Shown here one piece after another: positions 33,367 through 42,373 of a DNA stretch of 64,000 bases (position 1 is its first letter; every line of letters starts with the position of its first letter). The notes beneath the pieces were generated by a model that was not told where the DNA came from, ran no database searches, and worked only from the letters and a program-made list of their open reading frames with translations. Origin of the DNA: Opitutia bacterium (GTDB taxonomy: Bacteria > Verrucomicrobiota > Verrucomicrobiia > Opitutales > UBA953). The position numbers and the translations under genes are program-made. The DNA is taken from assembly GCA_003569245.1 (NCBI GenBank), contig BGOM01000005.1, forward strand, positions 1 to 64,000. The letters run 5' to 3'.

Positions 33367-33696
33367 TTAGGCGTGCTTGCGGATGAAGGCGGCGATGTCC
33401 GACTTCGGACGGGCGCCGACCATCTTATCCACCACGACGCCGTTCTTGAAAAGGAACAGGGCGGGGATGGAGGTCACGCCGAGCTGCTGGGCGAGCGCGG
33501 GGTTGCTGTCGACGTCGACCTTGGCGATCTGGACGGAACCGGCCATCTCGCCGGCGAGCTGGTCGAGGACCGGGCCGAGCTGCTTGCAGGGGCCGCACCA
33601 GGTGGCCCAGAAGTCGACCAGCACGGGCACGCTGGCGGACTTGATCGACGAATCAAAGTTCGTCGTGTCGAGGTTGGAGATCAGTTCGGATGCCAT
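33367..33696 (-). CDS. trxA: Thioredoxin
   Basis: A 109-residue thioredoxin with the active site FWATWCGPCKQL and the cis-proline in TSIPALFLFKNG. It reduces disulfides in the cytoplasm using thioredoxin reductase. The ATG at 33696 gives the standard length; a TTG at 33711 is possible but adds five atypical residues. It is the last gene of a leftward unit lptD, scpA, two small genes, trxA. Confidence 0.97.
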   Translation of the reverse strand: MASELISNLDTTNFDSSIKSASVPVLVDFWATWCGPCKQLGPVLDQLAGEMAGSVQIAKVDVDSNPALAQQLGVTSIPALFLFKNGVVVDKMVGARPKSDIAAFIRKHA

Positions 33697-33707
33697 GGGA
33701 GAAGCGC

Positions 33708-34055
33708 TCAACCCTTCGTCTTGACGAAGAGCTCGAGGTAAAGGATCACCGCGGCGGCGATGGAGCCGGCCATGGCCAGGACGTCCAAGGACGCGGCGAC
33801 GGGGCCGACGTTACGGTTGAAAGCCGGGGACGGGCGCGGGGCCGAGGGCGGCGGGGCGATCGGCGCGCGGGGGGCGGTCGGAGCCGGGGCGGCGCCGACG
33901 GCCGGAGGCGGAGGGATCGCGCCGGGAGCAGGGGGCGGAGGGGGGACGATGGGCGTCGCGGCGACCGGCTTGGCCAGCTTCAGCTTCGGCGGCTGCGGCG
34001 CGGCGTTTTCACCTTCGGGCGGAGGAGGGGGAGGCGGGGTGGACTCGGTGCTCAT
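33708..34055 (-). CDS. Proline-rich protein with one C-terminal membrane segment
   Basis: A 115-residue protein. Residues 1-80 are dominated by proline and alanine (several runs of five to seven prolines), a disordered spacer. A single hydrophobic segment follows near the C-terminus (VAASLDVLAMAGSIAAAVILYL), ending in FVKTKG, so it looks tail-anchored with a cytoplasmic Pro-rich part. I recognise no family. It sits between the small gene at 34122 and trxA. Confidence 0.6.
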   Translation of the reverse strand: MSTESTPPPPPPPEGENAAPQPPKLKLAKPVAATPIVPPPPPAPGAIPPPPAVGAAPAPTAPRAPIAPPPSAPRPSPAFNRNVGPVAASLDVLAMAGSIAAAVILYLELFVKTKG

Positions 34056-34121
34056 CGGAGGAACGTCAGTCAAATGTCGGCCGGAAGGTGAGTCAATAAA
34101 CCAGTGGCGGTTTTTTCGCCC

Positions 34122-34415
34122 TCAGGCCGAGCCTTCGTGTTTGCGGAGCAGGTCGCGCACCTGTTCCGCCGGCGCGTCATGGAGGCTGCGTCCTTGCCGC
34201 CGGAGATCCTCCACCGTCTTGATGACCGTCTCCGTCATCCGCTCGTGGGTCTCCGCCGAGCCGCCTACGAGGGAAAAGCCTTCGCCGCGGGTGATCCGCT
34301 TGTGACGGTCCTGGGCATCAAGCCCGAGACCGAGCAGGTGGTTTTTCGCGCGCTTCGGGCGAGCCATCCGCTCAGGATGGGCGCTGGCCCGGGTCTTTTC
34401 AAGCCCGCGGCTCAC
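34122..34415 (-). CDS. Small basic protein of unknown function downstream of scpA
   Basis: A frame of 97 residues from the GTG at 34415, overlapping the scpA stop codon in GTGA. A later ATG at 34367 would give 81 residues (MARPKRAKNHLLGLGLDAQD). It is charged and probably helical, with no membrane segment and no known motif. The overlap suggests coupling to scpA, and a role in chromosome organisation is possible but only by association. The start is uncertain. Confidence 0.55.
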   Translation of the reverse strand: MSRGLEKTRASAHPERMARPKRAKNHLLGLGLDAQDRHKRITRGEGFSLVGGSAETHERMTETVIKTVEDLRRQGRSLHDAPAEQVRDLLRKHEGSA

Positions 34416-35272
34416 TCCGCCGGGGCGGTCGGCGCGTCGAACTCGGAGGTCCCGTCGGCGGCCTCGCCGGCGTTGGGGCCGGCGTCCGCCTCGGCCTTGG
34501 CGCAGTTGATCTCGGCGAAGGCGGCGTCCTGCTCGAGTTTGAGCTTCCCGAGGCGGGCCAGTTCCAGGCAGGCGAGGAAGGTGGCGACGAGCAAGCCGAC
34601 GGTCGGGCGCTCCGGCAGGAGGCTGGTGAACACGAAGGTCGGTTCGGTCTCGAGGCGGCGGAGGATGGATTCCATCCGATCGGAAACGGTGACGTTCTCC
34701 GTCGTGATCGAGCCCGGTTGGATGCGTTCGGCCAACCGGCGCAAGACCAGGTTGAAGGTGTTCCAGAGTTCGATGCGGTCCGCCGGAGCGACGGGGCGGG
34801 CGAGGGCGTCGTCCCCCTGCGGCTGCAGGACGTAACGGGCGAGCAGGCCTTGGCGGTCGTCGACCAGCCCGCGGATGATCGCGGCGGTCTCCTTGACCCG
34901 CTTGTACTGGATGAGCTGCTGGACGAGGGCCCAGCGGGGATCCTGGCCTTCCTCGGGGCCGGGGAGGTCCTCCTCCGGCCGGCTTTCGACCGGCAGGAGC
35001 ATGCGGCTCTTGATATACATCAAGGTCGCGGCCATGACGAAGAAATCCCCGGCCAGCTCGAGGTTGTCCTTCTCCTGGGTGCGGAGGATCTCGAGGTACT
35101 GCAGCGTCACCTTTTCGATCGGGATATCATAGATATCGATCTCGTTCTTGCGGATCAGGAAGAGCAGGAGGTCGAGCGGACCTTCGAAGACATCGAGCCG
35201 GATCGGCAGGTCCGCCGGCGGCAGGATACCGTCGGTCGGGATGGCGGGGGTGGCTGGGGAGTCGTCCTGCAC
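34412..35272 (-). CDS. scpA: Segregation and condensation protein A
   Basis: A 286-residue kleisin subunit that links the heads of SMC dimers in bacterial condensin. The conserved N-terminal segment RLDVFEGPLDLLLFLIRKNEIDIYDIPI is unmistakable. LAGDFFVMAATLMYIKSRMLLP follows, and a C-terminal winged-helix region ends near KLKLEQDAAF. The last 35 residues are an Ala/Asp/Glu-rich tail. It starts two bases after lptD. scpB and smc are not in the window. Confidence 0.96.
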   Translation of the reverse strand: MQDDSPATPAIPTDGILPPADLPIRLDVFEGPLDLLLFLIRKNEIDIYDIPIEKVTLQYLEILRTQEKDNLELAGDFFVMAATLMYIKSRMLLPVESRPEEDLPGPEEGQDPRWALVQQLIQYKRVKETAAIIRGLVDDRQGLLARYVLQPQGDDALARPVAPADRIELWNTFNLVLRRLAERIQPGSITTENVTVSDRMESILRRLETEPTFVFTSLLPERPTVGLLVATFLACLELARLGKLKLEQDAAFAEINCAKAEADAGPNAGEAADGTSEFDAPTAPAE

Positions 35273-35274
35273 GG

Positions 35275-37437
35275 TCAGAACCTGAACAATCGGAGGCGGA
35301 CTTGGAAGCCCAATGAGCTGTTTCCTCGGTCGGTGACCCGTTTCAGCAGGCTGTATTGCATCTCCCAGGACTGCCCGAAACGTTGCCGGAGGCCGACCAT
35401 CAGGAGGTTGGTCTGGTCGGTCGTCGCGTCGTGGTTGACCATGCCGAAGATCGTGTAGACCGAGTTGAGCATGACGTCGGCGTTCAGGCCGAGCTGGCGG
35501 GCCGCGAACCCTTGGTTCAGCTCGGTCCAGAAGGCCTGGGCGGTCCAGAAGTCCCCCGACCGGAAGGAGAGGGACTGGGTCGATTCCACCGGGGGGCCGC
35601 CGCCGTTGGGCAGCACGTGCAGCGAGTCGATCGTCACCCAGGTAGCCGGGGTCAGCGAGAGGTGCGTCACGAAGTTGGAGCGACCGTTGACCGTGAGGTC
35701 GGGCGAGCCCTCCCGCCAGTCCGTGAAGAAGTCGGCCCGGGCCAGCTGTCGCGTGCCTTGTTGGGCGTCGCGGGTCTCGAGGCTGTTGCGCAGGCCGAAT
35801 CGCACGGACTCGGTCGCCGTGGTGCCGGCCGGGTCCAGCCGATCTGCCAGGTCGAAATCCCGGAGCACCGACGTGATGCCCAGGCGGTCGGACTGCGGCA
35901 ACTGGCCGAACTTCCGGTCGGCCCCGGGCATCGCGCGGACCTGCAGCAGGGGGCGGAGATTATGACGCATCCCTTGGATGCCCCACTTCGGGGCGTCCAG
36001 TTCCCAGGAGCCCGTGGCGAGGCCTTCGAGATCGAAACCGGCTTGCCCGATCACCTTGCTCTCCGCCCCGTTGCCGAAGGCATCCGACCAACCGGTGGCG
36101 CGGACGCCGGCGATCGGCGTGAACGTCAGGTAATCGCCGGCCACCCACGGGTAGCTCAGGCCGTAATAGGCATCGAGTCGGGTGGTCGACCAAGCGCCGG
36201 CGGTGCCGGTCGCGGCGAGGTAGGCCGGGCCGTTAAGCGTGGCCGACGGACGTTCGCTCAGGTAGGCCAGTCCCAGGAAGGCGCGGCTTTGGAAGCCGGT
36301 AGCGCCCAGCGCCCGGGTCGGCAGGTCCAGACGCACCTCGGGTAGCCGTTGGACGACGTCCTGATAGTCGTCGGCTTTGACCGCCAGCCCGGCGCTGAGG
36401 AAGCCGCCCTCGACCGGCGCCGTCACCTGGAGCGTCGCCTCCGGGGTCGTCAGCCGCCCCACCAGGTTGGGTCGAAAATCTCGCAGGAAGTCGGGGTCGC
36501 TTTCGGTGAAGAGCCGGCCCGCCACCTCGACGCCGTCTTTGGTGCGGCCGATGACTTCGCCGTAGGCGAAGGAGCGGGCGCGGTCCGGCAGCCGGCCGAA
36601 ATCATCGACCAGCAGGTCGCCGCTGTCCTGGATGAAGGCGCTGTTCAGGCGGGCCTTCCAGACCGTGCCGGTACCGGGGACCTTGCTGTTATCGTAGCGC
36701 AGGGCGGGGCCGGCCAGCCAGCCGGCCTTGGCGTAGTTGTCGAGCATCGCGCCCACCCAGAACGAGGGCGTCTGGCGCATCAGCACGGTCGAACGGACGA
36801 AGAAGCCCTTGAGCGGGGCGTTACCCATCCCGAGGAACAGTTCATAGGGCAGGTCGCGGTACCCTTGCTGACCGTAAGCGGGGAGATAGAAGAAAGGGAT
36901 ACCCGCGACGGTCGGGCGCACGTTGCGCATCGAGAGCCAATCGTCCTTCTCGGTGTAGGCGATCTGGCCGATGGCCAGGCTCATGCCCTGCGGGTCGGGT
37001 TCGTTGCGCCACATCCGCACGCCGGTCATGGTCTTGTCGCCGCGGACCATGCGCAGCTCCTCGGCCGTGAAGAACATCGGGCTGCGGCCGAAGCGGACCT
37101 GCCGCGCGACCACGGTGTCGGTCCGCGGGTCGAGCGTGGCCTCCTCGCCGAAGATGCGCAGGTTCGCGGTCGCGTAGACGAAGTTCCCGCGGGCGACGAT
37201 CAGCCCGGTCCGCTGGTCGATCTTGACGAGGTCCGCCGAGAGCGTCGCGCCGTTGACCTCGACCATGCCCTTGACCGCGACGATGACCTTGCCGCCCTCC
37301 TCGGAGTAGAAGCTGTCGCCGCCGATGTTGGGCTGCACGCCGGCTCGCTTGGGCGCGCCGTCGCCCGGTTCCGCGGCGACGGCCGCGCAGGCGAGGCCGA
37401 CGCTTGCGGCGAGAATCCAGAAACGACGACCGGGCAT
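35275..37437 (-). CDS. lptD: LptD-like outer-membrane LPS-assembly protein
   Basis: The start is placed at the ATG at 37437 (MPGRRFWILAASVGLACAAVAAE, a signal peptide), giving 720 residues; upstream frame is antisense to glgB. Residues about 40-150 form an OstA/LptA-like beta-jellyroll (SEEGGKVIVAVKGMVEVNGATLSADLVKIDQRTG, in short repeats). The remainder is a large beta-barrel ending SSLGFQVRLRLFRF with a C-terminal phenylalanine. LptD with LptE inserts lipopolysaccharide into the outer leaflet. Disulfide-forming cysteines of proteobacterial LptD are not evident. Its presence argues for an LPS-type outer membrane. Confidence 0.85.
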   Translation of the reverse strand: MPGRRFWILAASVGLACAAVAAEPGDGAPKRAGVQPNIGGDSFYSEEGGKVIVAVKGMVEVNGATLSADLVKIDQRTGLIVARGNFVYATANLRIFGEEATLDPRTDTVVARQVRFGRSPMFFTAEELRMVRGDKTMTGVRMWRNEPDPQGMSLAIGQIAYTEKDDWLSMRNVRPTVAGIPFFYLPAYGQQGYRDLPYELFLGMGNAPLKGFFVRSTVLMRQTPSFWVGAMLDNYAKAGWLAGPALRYDNSKVPGTGTVWKARLNSAFIQDSGDLLVDDFGRLPDRARSFAYGEVIGRTKDGVEVAGRLFTESDPDFLRDFRPNLVGRLTTPEATLQVTAPVEGGFLSAGLAVKADDYQDVVQRLPEVRLDLPTRALGATGFQSRAFLGLAYLSERPSATLNGPAYLAATGTAGAWSTTRLDAYYGLSYPWVAGDYLTFTPIAGVRATGWSDAFGNGAESKVIGQAGFDLEGLATGSWELDAPKWGIQGMRHNLRPLLQVRAMPGADRKFGQLPQSDRLGITSVLRDFDLADRLDPAGTTATESVRFGLRNSLETRDAQQGTRQLARADFFTDWREGSPDLTVNGRSNFVTHLSLTPATWVTIDSLHVLPNGGGPPVESTQSLSFRSGDFWTAQAFWTELNQGFAARQLGLNADVMLNSVYTIFGMVNHDATTDQTNLLMVGLRQRFGQSWEMQYSLLKRVTDRGNSSLGFQVRLRLFRF

Positions 37438-37527
37438 CGCGCCCAGACTTGTCGGTTGAGGCCTTCCCTCAAGGTTTTTCGGGCAATGAGCGCTTGCCGA
37501 GCCCCGCCCCCCGTGGATTGTCCAACC

Positions 37528-39717
37528 ATGCGACTGAGTCCCGCCGAGTTGACCGCCCTGGTGGACGCGACGGAGACCTGCCCGCACCGCTTCCTCGGCC
37601 TCCATCCCCTCGGGGACGGGGATTGCGTGGTCCGTTGTCTTGTGCCCGGCGCCACCGCGGTGGAGGTCCGGGAACTCGCGACGGGCGCGGCCTTCCCGAT
37701 GGAGCGGCTCCACGCCGTCGGGCTTTTCGAGCGGGTGCTCCCCGGCCGCGAGACGTTGCGTTACCGGCTCCGCGCGACCTACGCCGACGGCACGACGCGG
37801 GAACTGGAAGACCCCTACCGCTTCTGGCCGACGATCTCCGAGGACGACCTTTTCCTGCTGGGCAAGGGCGACGACCATCGGGTCTACCACAAGCTCGGCT
37901 CGCAGCTCCGGACGTTGGACGGGGTCGCCGGGGTCTCCTTCGCCGTCTGGGCGCCCTCGGCGCGCCGCGTGTCCGTGGTCGGTGATTTCAACCTGTGGAA
38001 CGGTCGCGCCCACCCGATGCGCGCCCTGGGCGCCTCCGGCATCTGGGAACTCTTCGTGCCCGGCCTCGCCGCCGGCGCCCGGTACAAGTTCGAGCTCGTG
38101 GGGCCGCACGACCGCACCCCGTTTCTCAAGACGGACCCTTACGGTCTCCACTTCGAGCCATCGCCCAACCACGCCGCCATCGTCTGCGACCTCTCCGGCT
38201 TCGTCTGGAACGACGCCCTCTGGATGGAGGCCCGGCGTCGCCGCGATCCGCGGACCCGCCCCGTGTCGGTCTACGAGGTGCACCTGGCTTCCTGGCGTCG
38301 CGTCCCCGAGGAAGGCGGACGCGTCCTCGGTTACCGCGAACTGGGCGAGCAGCTGGCCGCCTACTGCGTGGAGCTGGGTTTCACGCATGTGGAGCTGATG
38401 CCTCCGTCGGAGCATCCCTTCGACGGCTCCTGGGGCTATCAGGTCACCGGCTTCTACGCGCCGACCCATCGGTTCGGCTCGCCCCTCGATTTCATGACGA
38501 TGGTCGACACCCTGCACCGCGCGGGGATCGGCGTCATCGTCGACTGGGTGCCGGCGCACTTCCCGCGCGACTTCTTCGCCCTGGCCCGTTTCGACGGCAC
38601 CCACCTGTACGAGCACGCCGACCCGCGCCTGGGCGAGCACCAGGACTGGGGGACCCTCATCTTCAACTACGGTCGGCACGAAGTGCGCGGCTTCCTTGTC
38701 GGTTCCGCGCTGTCCTGGCTCGAGCGTTTCCATGTCGACGGGCTGCGGGTCGATGCCGTGGCCTCGATGCTCTACCTCGACTATTCCCGCAAGGCGGGCG
38801 AATGGATCCCGAACCGCCACGGCGGGCGGGAGAACATCGAGGCGGTCGAGTTCCTCCGGCAGGTCAACGCGCTCGTCCATCTCTATCACCCCGGCGTCGC
38901 GATGATCGCCGAGGAGTCGACCTCGTTCCCCGGGGTCACGAAGGAGGTCTCCGCCGGCGGCCTCGGCTTCGACCTCAAGTGGAACATGGGCTGGATGCAC
39001 GACTGCTTGGGTTACTTCCGGCAGGACCCGTTGTTCCGGAAGTTCCACCACGACAAGCTCACCTTCGGGATGCTTTACCAGTGGAGCGAGGCCTTCGTGC
39101 AGTCCTTCTCCCACGACGAGGTCGTGCACGGCAAGGGGTCGCTGATCGGCAAGATGAGCGGCGCGGACGACGCCACCAAGGCCGCCAACCTCCGCTCGCT
39201 GCTGGCCCTGCAGTGGACCTGGCCGGGCAAGAAGACCCTCTTCATGGGCTGCGAGTTCGGCCAGTTCGCCGAGTGGAAGTACGACGCCTCCCTCGACTGG
39301 CACCTGCTCGCGTACCCGCTGCACGCCGGCGTGCAGCGCCTCGTGGCCGACCTCAACCGGCTCTACGTGGGCGACGCCGCCCTCGCCGAGAACGAGCTCC
39401 GCCCGGAGAGCTTCGAATGGTTGGTGACGGACGACGGCGCCCAGAGCGTGGTCGCCTTCGAGCGCCGTGCGCGCGGTCGCGCCTGGATCGTCGCCGGTAA
39501 TTTCACGCCCGTCGAGCGGACCTACCGCCTCGGCGTGCCCTGGCCCGGTCGCTGGGAGGAGGTCCTCAACACCGATTCCCGGCACTACGGCGGACAAGGG
39601 TTGGGCAACCTCGGCGGCGTCAAGGCCGAGCGCATCCCCTGCCAAGGCCGGCCTTGCTCGATCGAGGTCCGCCTGCCCGGCCTGTCCGTCGTCGTCTTCC
39701 GTCTCGACGCCCCATGA
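37528..39717 (+). CDS. glgB: 1,4-alpha-glucan branching enzyme
   Basis: A 729-residue GH13 enzyme forming alpha-1,6 branches in glycogen. An N-terminal region (HRFLGLHPLGDGDCVVRCLVPGA) and a CBM48 domain (VSFAVWAPSARRVSVVGDFNLWNGRAHPM) precede the barrel. Region I DWVPAHF is near residue 340, region II DGLRVDAVASMLYLDYSR near 403 with nucleophile Asp, region III IAEESTS near 460 with acid/base Glu, and region IV SHDEVVHGK near 527. It ends with the usual beta domain. The start ATG at 37528 is separated from divergent lptD by 90 bases. Confidence 0.97.
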   Translation: MRLSPAELTALVDATETCPHRFLGLHPLGDGDCVVRCLVPGATAVEVRELATGAAFPMERLHAVGLFERVLPGRETLRYRLRATYADGTTRELEDPYRFWPTISEDDLFLLGKGDDHRVYHKLGSQLRTLDGVAGVSFAVWAPSARRVSVVGDFNLWNGRAHPMRALGASGIWELFVPGLAAGARYKFELVGPHDRTPFLKTDPYGLHFEPSPNHAAIVCDLSGFVWNDALWMEARRRRDPRTRPVSVYEVHLASWRRVPEEGGRVLGYRELGEQLAAYCVELGFTHVELMPPSEHPFDGSWGYQVTGFYAPTHRFGSPLDFMTMVDTLHRAGIGVIVDWVPAHFPRDFFALARFDGTHLYEHADPRLGEHQDWGTLIFNYGRHEVRGFLVGSALSWLERFHVDGLRVDAVASMLYLDYSRKAGEWIPNRHGGRENIEAVEFLRQVNALVHLYHPGVAMIAEESTSFPGVTKEVSAGGLGFDLKWNMGWMHDCLGYFRQDPLFRKFHHDKLTFGMLYQWSEAFVQSFSHDEVVHGKGSLIGKMSGADDATKAANLRSLLALQWTWPGKKTLFMGCEFGQFAEWKYDASLDWHLLAYPLHAGVQRLVADLNRLYVGDAALAENELRPESFEWLVTDDGAQSVVAFERRARGRAWIVAGNFTPVERTYRLGVPWPGRWEEVLNTDSRHYGGQGLGNLGGVKAERIPCQGRPCSIEVRLPGLSVVVFRLDAP

Positions 39718-40025
39718 GTCCGCTTCGCTCCGACCTTTTCCGCGCGCACCTCGCCGCCGATCCGGCCAACCCGCTGTTCCGTTTCTCCCTCGGTCAGGAA
39801 CTGCTCAAGGAGGGGGCGCCCGCCGAGGCCGCCGAGCATCTCCGGCAGGCCGCCGCGGCGAAGACGGACTGGATGATGCCGCGGATCCTGCTCGGCCGGG
39901 CCTTGGCCGCCGTCGGCGACGGCCCCGGCGCCCGCGTCGCCTGGACGGAGGCGCTCGCCCTCGCCGTGGCGCAGGGGCACGAGGAGCCCGAGGCCGAACT
40001 GCGCGCCTTGCTCGCGGGCCGCTGA
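39714..40025 (+). CDS. Small TPR-type protein
   Basis: A 103-residue all-helical protein resembling two to three tetratricopeptide repeats: NPLFRFSLGQELLKEGAPAEAAEHLRQA and MPRILLGRALAAVGDGPGARVAWTEALALA. It starts inside the glgB stop codon (CCATGAG), so it is coupled to glgB. TPR proteins mediate protein contacts; a link to glycogen metabolism is only suggested by position. Its stop lies one base from that of the opposing sulfatase gene. Confidence 0.75.
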   Translation: MSPLRSDLFRAHLAADPANPLFRFSLGQELLKEGAPAEAAEHLRQAAAAKTDWMMPRILLGRALAAVGDGPGARVAWTEALALAVAQGHEEPEAELRALLAGR

Positions 40026-40026
40026 G

Positions 40027-41868
40027 TTACTCGACGCGTTCGAGGGTGACGCGGCGCAGGTCCATCACGGCGGCACCCTTCTTCTTCACGGGGCGGACCG
40101 TGAGCGTGTTCGCGCCGGCGGCGAGCTCGAGCACCCCGACCTCGCGCGGGACGAACCGCTGGAAATGGCCGGTCTCCACGACCGTGAATTCCGCGCGCGC
40201 CGCGCCGACCTCAAGCGCGACCGTCGAGCCGCCGCTGCCCTTGCCGCAACCTTGCAGGACGCTCACGCGGTACTTGCCGGGCTGCGCCACCGGGAAGGTC
40301 CAGGAGGCCGTGTCGGCCGGGTCGACCCAGAAGCCGAGCGTATCCTTCTGGGGCGGGTCTTCATATTTGAGCTTCTTCGCCTGCACCTGGGCGTCCTTGG
40401 CCTCGAGGAAGATCAGGGCGTTGGGGCCCGTCGGCGTGGCATCGTCCATCGCCCGGCGCCAGTCGGCCATGAGCGGGCGCATCGCCGCGGAGGTCGGGAG
40501 CGCCTGCACCCGGGTGGCGTCGAACTTCACGAAGCAGTTTTCCCAGCGGCTCCGGTCGAAGTCCGGGTTGGCCTTGGTCGGGGCGGCCCCCACGGAGCGC
40601 CGCCAGGCTTCCAGCTTGCCGCGCAGCGCGGCGACCCGGGCGGGCTCCGCCGCCGCGAGATCCGTCTGTTCGCCGGGATCCTTCGCGAGGTTGTAGAGTT
40701 CAAGGCTGCCGTCCTCGTACTGCTCGATGAGTTTCCAGTCGCCCTCGCGGATGACGCCGGCGGGTCGACCACCCTGGTTCATGTAGTGTGGCTGATGCCA
40801 GGTGAGCGCGCGCGGGGCCGGCGAGGCCGGCTGGCTGTCGAAGAGCAGGGGGCCGAGGTCCTGGAAGTCCTGGACGGCGGGGCGGGCCGCCTGGGCCAGG
40901 CCGCAGAGGGTGGGGAAGAGGTCGCCCAGCACGACCGGTGCCGCGATCTCGCGCGTCGCGAGCCGTCCCGGGTAGCGGATGATCAGCGGGGAGCGTAGCC
41001 CGCCTTCGTAGACGAACCCTTTGCCGGCCCGCCAGGGTGCGTTGTAGGTCGGCGGCGTCTCCTTGAGTTCGGAGACGTGGACGCCGCCGTTGTCGGAGGC
41101 GAAGATGACCACGGTATTCTTCGCCACGCCTTGGTCGTCGAGGGCCTTGAGCACGCGGCCGACCGCGGTGTCGAGCGATTCGACCAGCGCGGCGTAGGTC
41201 GGGTGGAAGGCTTGCGCGTTCGCGGCGATGCCTTGGGCCGGGGCCGCGAGCGGGATGTGCGGGTTGTCGAACGCGAGGTACAGCAGGAAGGGCTTGGCCT
41301 TGCTACGTTCGATGAATTTCACGGCCGCTTCGGCCTGGCCGAGCTCGCCTTTGCCGCCGAGGGGGGATTCCGCCCCGGGGTTGGGTCGGCTGGGGACGAA
41401 TTCGTCGAAGCCGTGGTCGGTCGGTTGGTGTCCCTTGCCGCCCACGTGCCACTTGCCGACCGCCATCGTCGCGTAGCCTTTGGTCTTAAGTACCTCGGCG
41501 ATCGTCGGCACGCCCGCCGGCAGGGCGAGGTTGACCGGGGCGCTGAGGAGGCGGTGGGACGCCCGGTCCGAGCGGCCCGGCAGGAAGGTCGTGATCCGTA
41601 GTCGCGCGGGGCTCTGGCCGGTGAGCAAGGCCGCCCGGGACGCCGAGCACACCGAGGCGGCCGCGTAGGCTTGGGTGAAACGCACGCCCTCGGCGGCGAG
41701 CCGGTCCAGGTTCGGCGTGCGCTGGTCTTTGCGTCCGTAGCAACCGAGGTCGTTGATGCCGAGGTCATCGGCGAAGAGGATGACGATGTTCGGGGGCGCA
41801 TCGGCGGCGCGCGCCGGGAGGCACAGGGTGACGACGGCGAACAACAGGCCGAGGAAGAGGCGGGGCAT
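40027..41868 (-). CDS. Exported arylsulfatase with a C-terminal beta domain
   Basis: A 613-residue sulfatase with a Sec signal peptide (LFLGLLFAVVTLCLPARAAD). The metal-binding start NIVILFADDLGINDLGCYG is standard. The formylglycine motif is C74-SASR, the C-x-A-x-R variant of C-x-P-x-R, so activation by a formylglycine-generating enzyme is expected. Further motifs are GKWHVGGKGHQPTDHGFDEF and VVIFASDNGG. After about residue 470 a beta-rich domain (SWTFPVAQPGKYRVSVLQG, ending TLTVRPVKKKG) resembles a sugar-binding module. Verrucomicrobia often use such enzymes on sulfated polysaccharides. Substrate unknown. Confidence 0.92.
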   Translation of the reverse strand: MPRLFLGLLFAVVTLCLPARAADAPPNIVILFADDLGINDLGCYGRKDQRTPNLDRLAAEGVRFTQAYAAASVCSASRAALLTGQSPARLRITTFLPGRSDRASHRLLSAPVNLALPAGVPTIAEVLKTKGYATMAVGKWHVGGKGHQPTDHGFDEFVPSRPNPGAESPLGGKGELGQAEAAVKFIERSKAKPFLLYLAFDNPHIPLAAPAQGIAANAQAFHPTYAALVESLDTAVGRVLKALDDQGVAKNTVVIFASDNGGVHVSELKETPPTYNAPWRAGKGFVYEGGLRSPLIIRYPGRLATREIAAPVVLGDLFPTLCGLAQAARPAVQDFQDLGPLLFDSQPASPAPRALTWHQPHYMNQGGRPAGVIREGDWKLIEQYEDGSLELYNLAKDPGEQTDLAAAEPARVAALRGKLEAWRRSVGAAPTKANPDFDRSRWENCFVKFDATRVQALPTSAAMRPLMADWRRAMDDATPTGPNALIFLEAKDAQVQAKKLKYEDPPQKDTLGFWVDPADTASWTFPVAQPGKYRVSVLQGCGKGSGGSTVALEVGAARAEFTVVETGHFQRFVPREVGVLELAAGANTLTVRPVKKKGAAVMDLRRVTLERVE

Positions 41869-41927
41869 GTCAGGGTTTTAGCGGCCCGGCGGGTTGTGCA
41901 AAGGGTAAAACCCGCTTTGCTCCCCTC

Positions 41928-42341
41928 ATGGACGCCCCCCTCCTCCGTGCCGGCCTGGCCGGCGTCGATTTCGCCCTGGCGGCGGTCTGCTGGCTCATCC
42001 TGCTGTGCACGTATCCGGATTTCGCCCGCTGGCGCTCCGAGGGCTTCGCCGCCGCCCACGACGCCTACACGCGGAAAGTCGGCTGGGTCATCGGTCCCTT
42101 GCTCGGTCTGCAGATGGCCGGCCACCTCGCCGCCGCGCTTCTCGCCGGCGCCTACCTCGGCCTCGCCTTGGTGGTGGTCTGCTGGGGGCTGACCGCCGGG
42201 TGGTCGGTGCCGTGCCACCGTCGGCTCCGCGACGAAGGGCCGGCCTCGCCCGCCTTGGCCGGGTTGATCCGCTCGCACCGCTGGCGGACGGCGCTGTGGA
42301 CGCTGACGGCCTTGGATTCCATCCGGCGGGCCGCGGGTTGA
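41928..42341 (+). CDS. Small integral membrane protein
   Basis: A 137-residue protein with about three to four membrane segments (VDFALAAVCWLILLCTY, VGWVIGPLLGLQMAGHLAAALLA, AYLGLALVVVCWGLTAGW) and a C-terminal SHRWRTALWTLTALD stretch, loosely like small DUF1772-type membrane proteins. I am not sure of the family and cannot propose a function. It stands alone between the sulfatase (divergent) and the Nramp gene 32 bases downstream. Confidence 0.65.
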   Translation: MDAPLLRAGLAGVDFALAAVCWLILLCTYPDFARWRSEGFAAAHDAYTRKVGWVIGPLLGLQMAGHLAAALLAGAYLGLALVVVCWGLTAGWSVPCHRRLRDEGPASPALAGLIRSHRWRTALWTLTALDSIRRAAG

Positions 42342-42373
42342 CAGCGAACCGACGGGCATGATGCTCGAGGCTG

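Noticed and set aside
37438-39645. Possible 736-residue N-terminal extension of LptD
   Set aside because: This part of the frame is antisense to glgB, and the true protein starts with a signal peptide at 37437.
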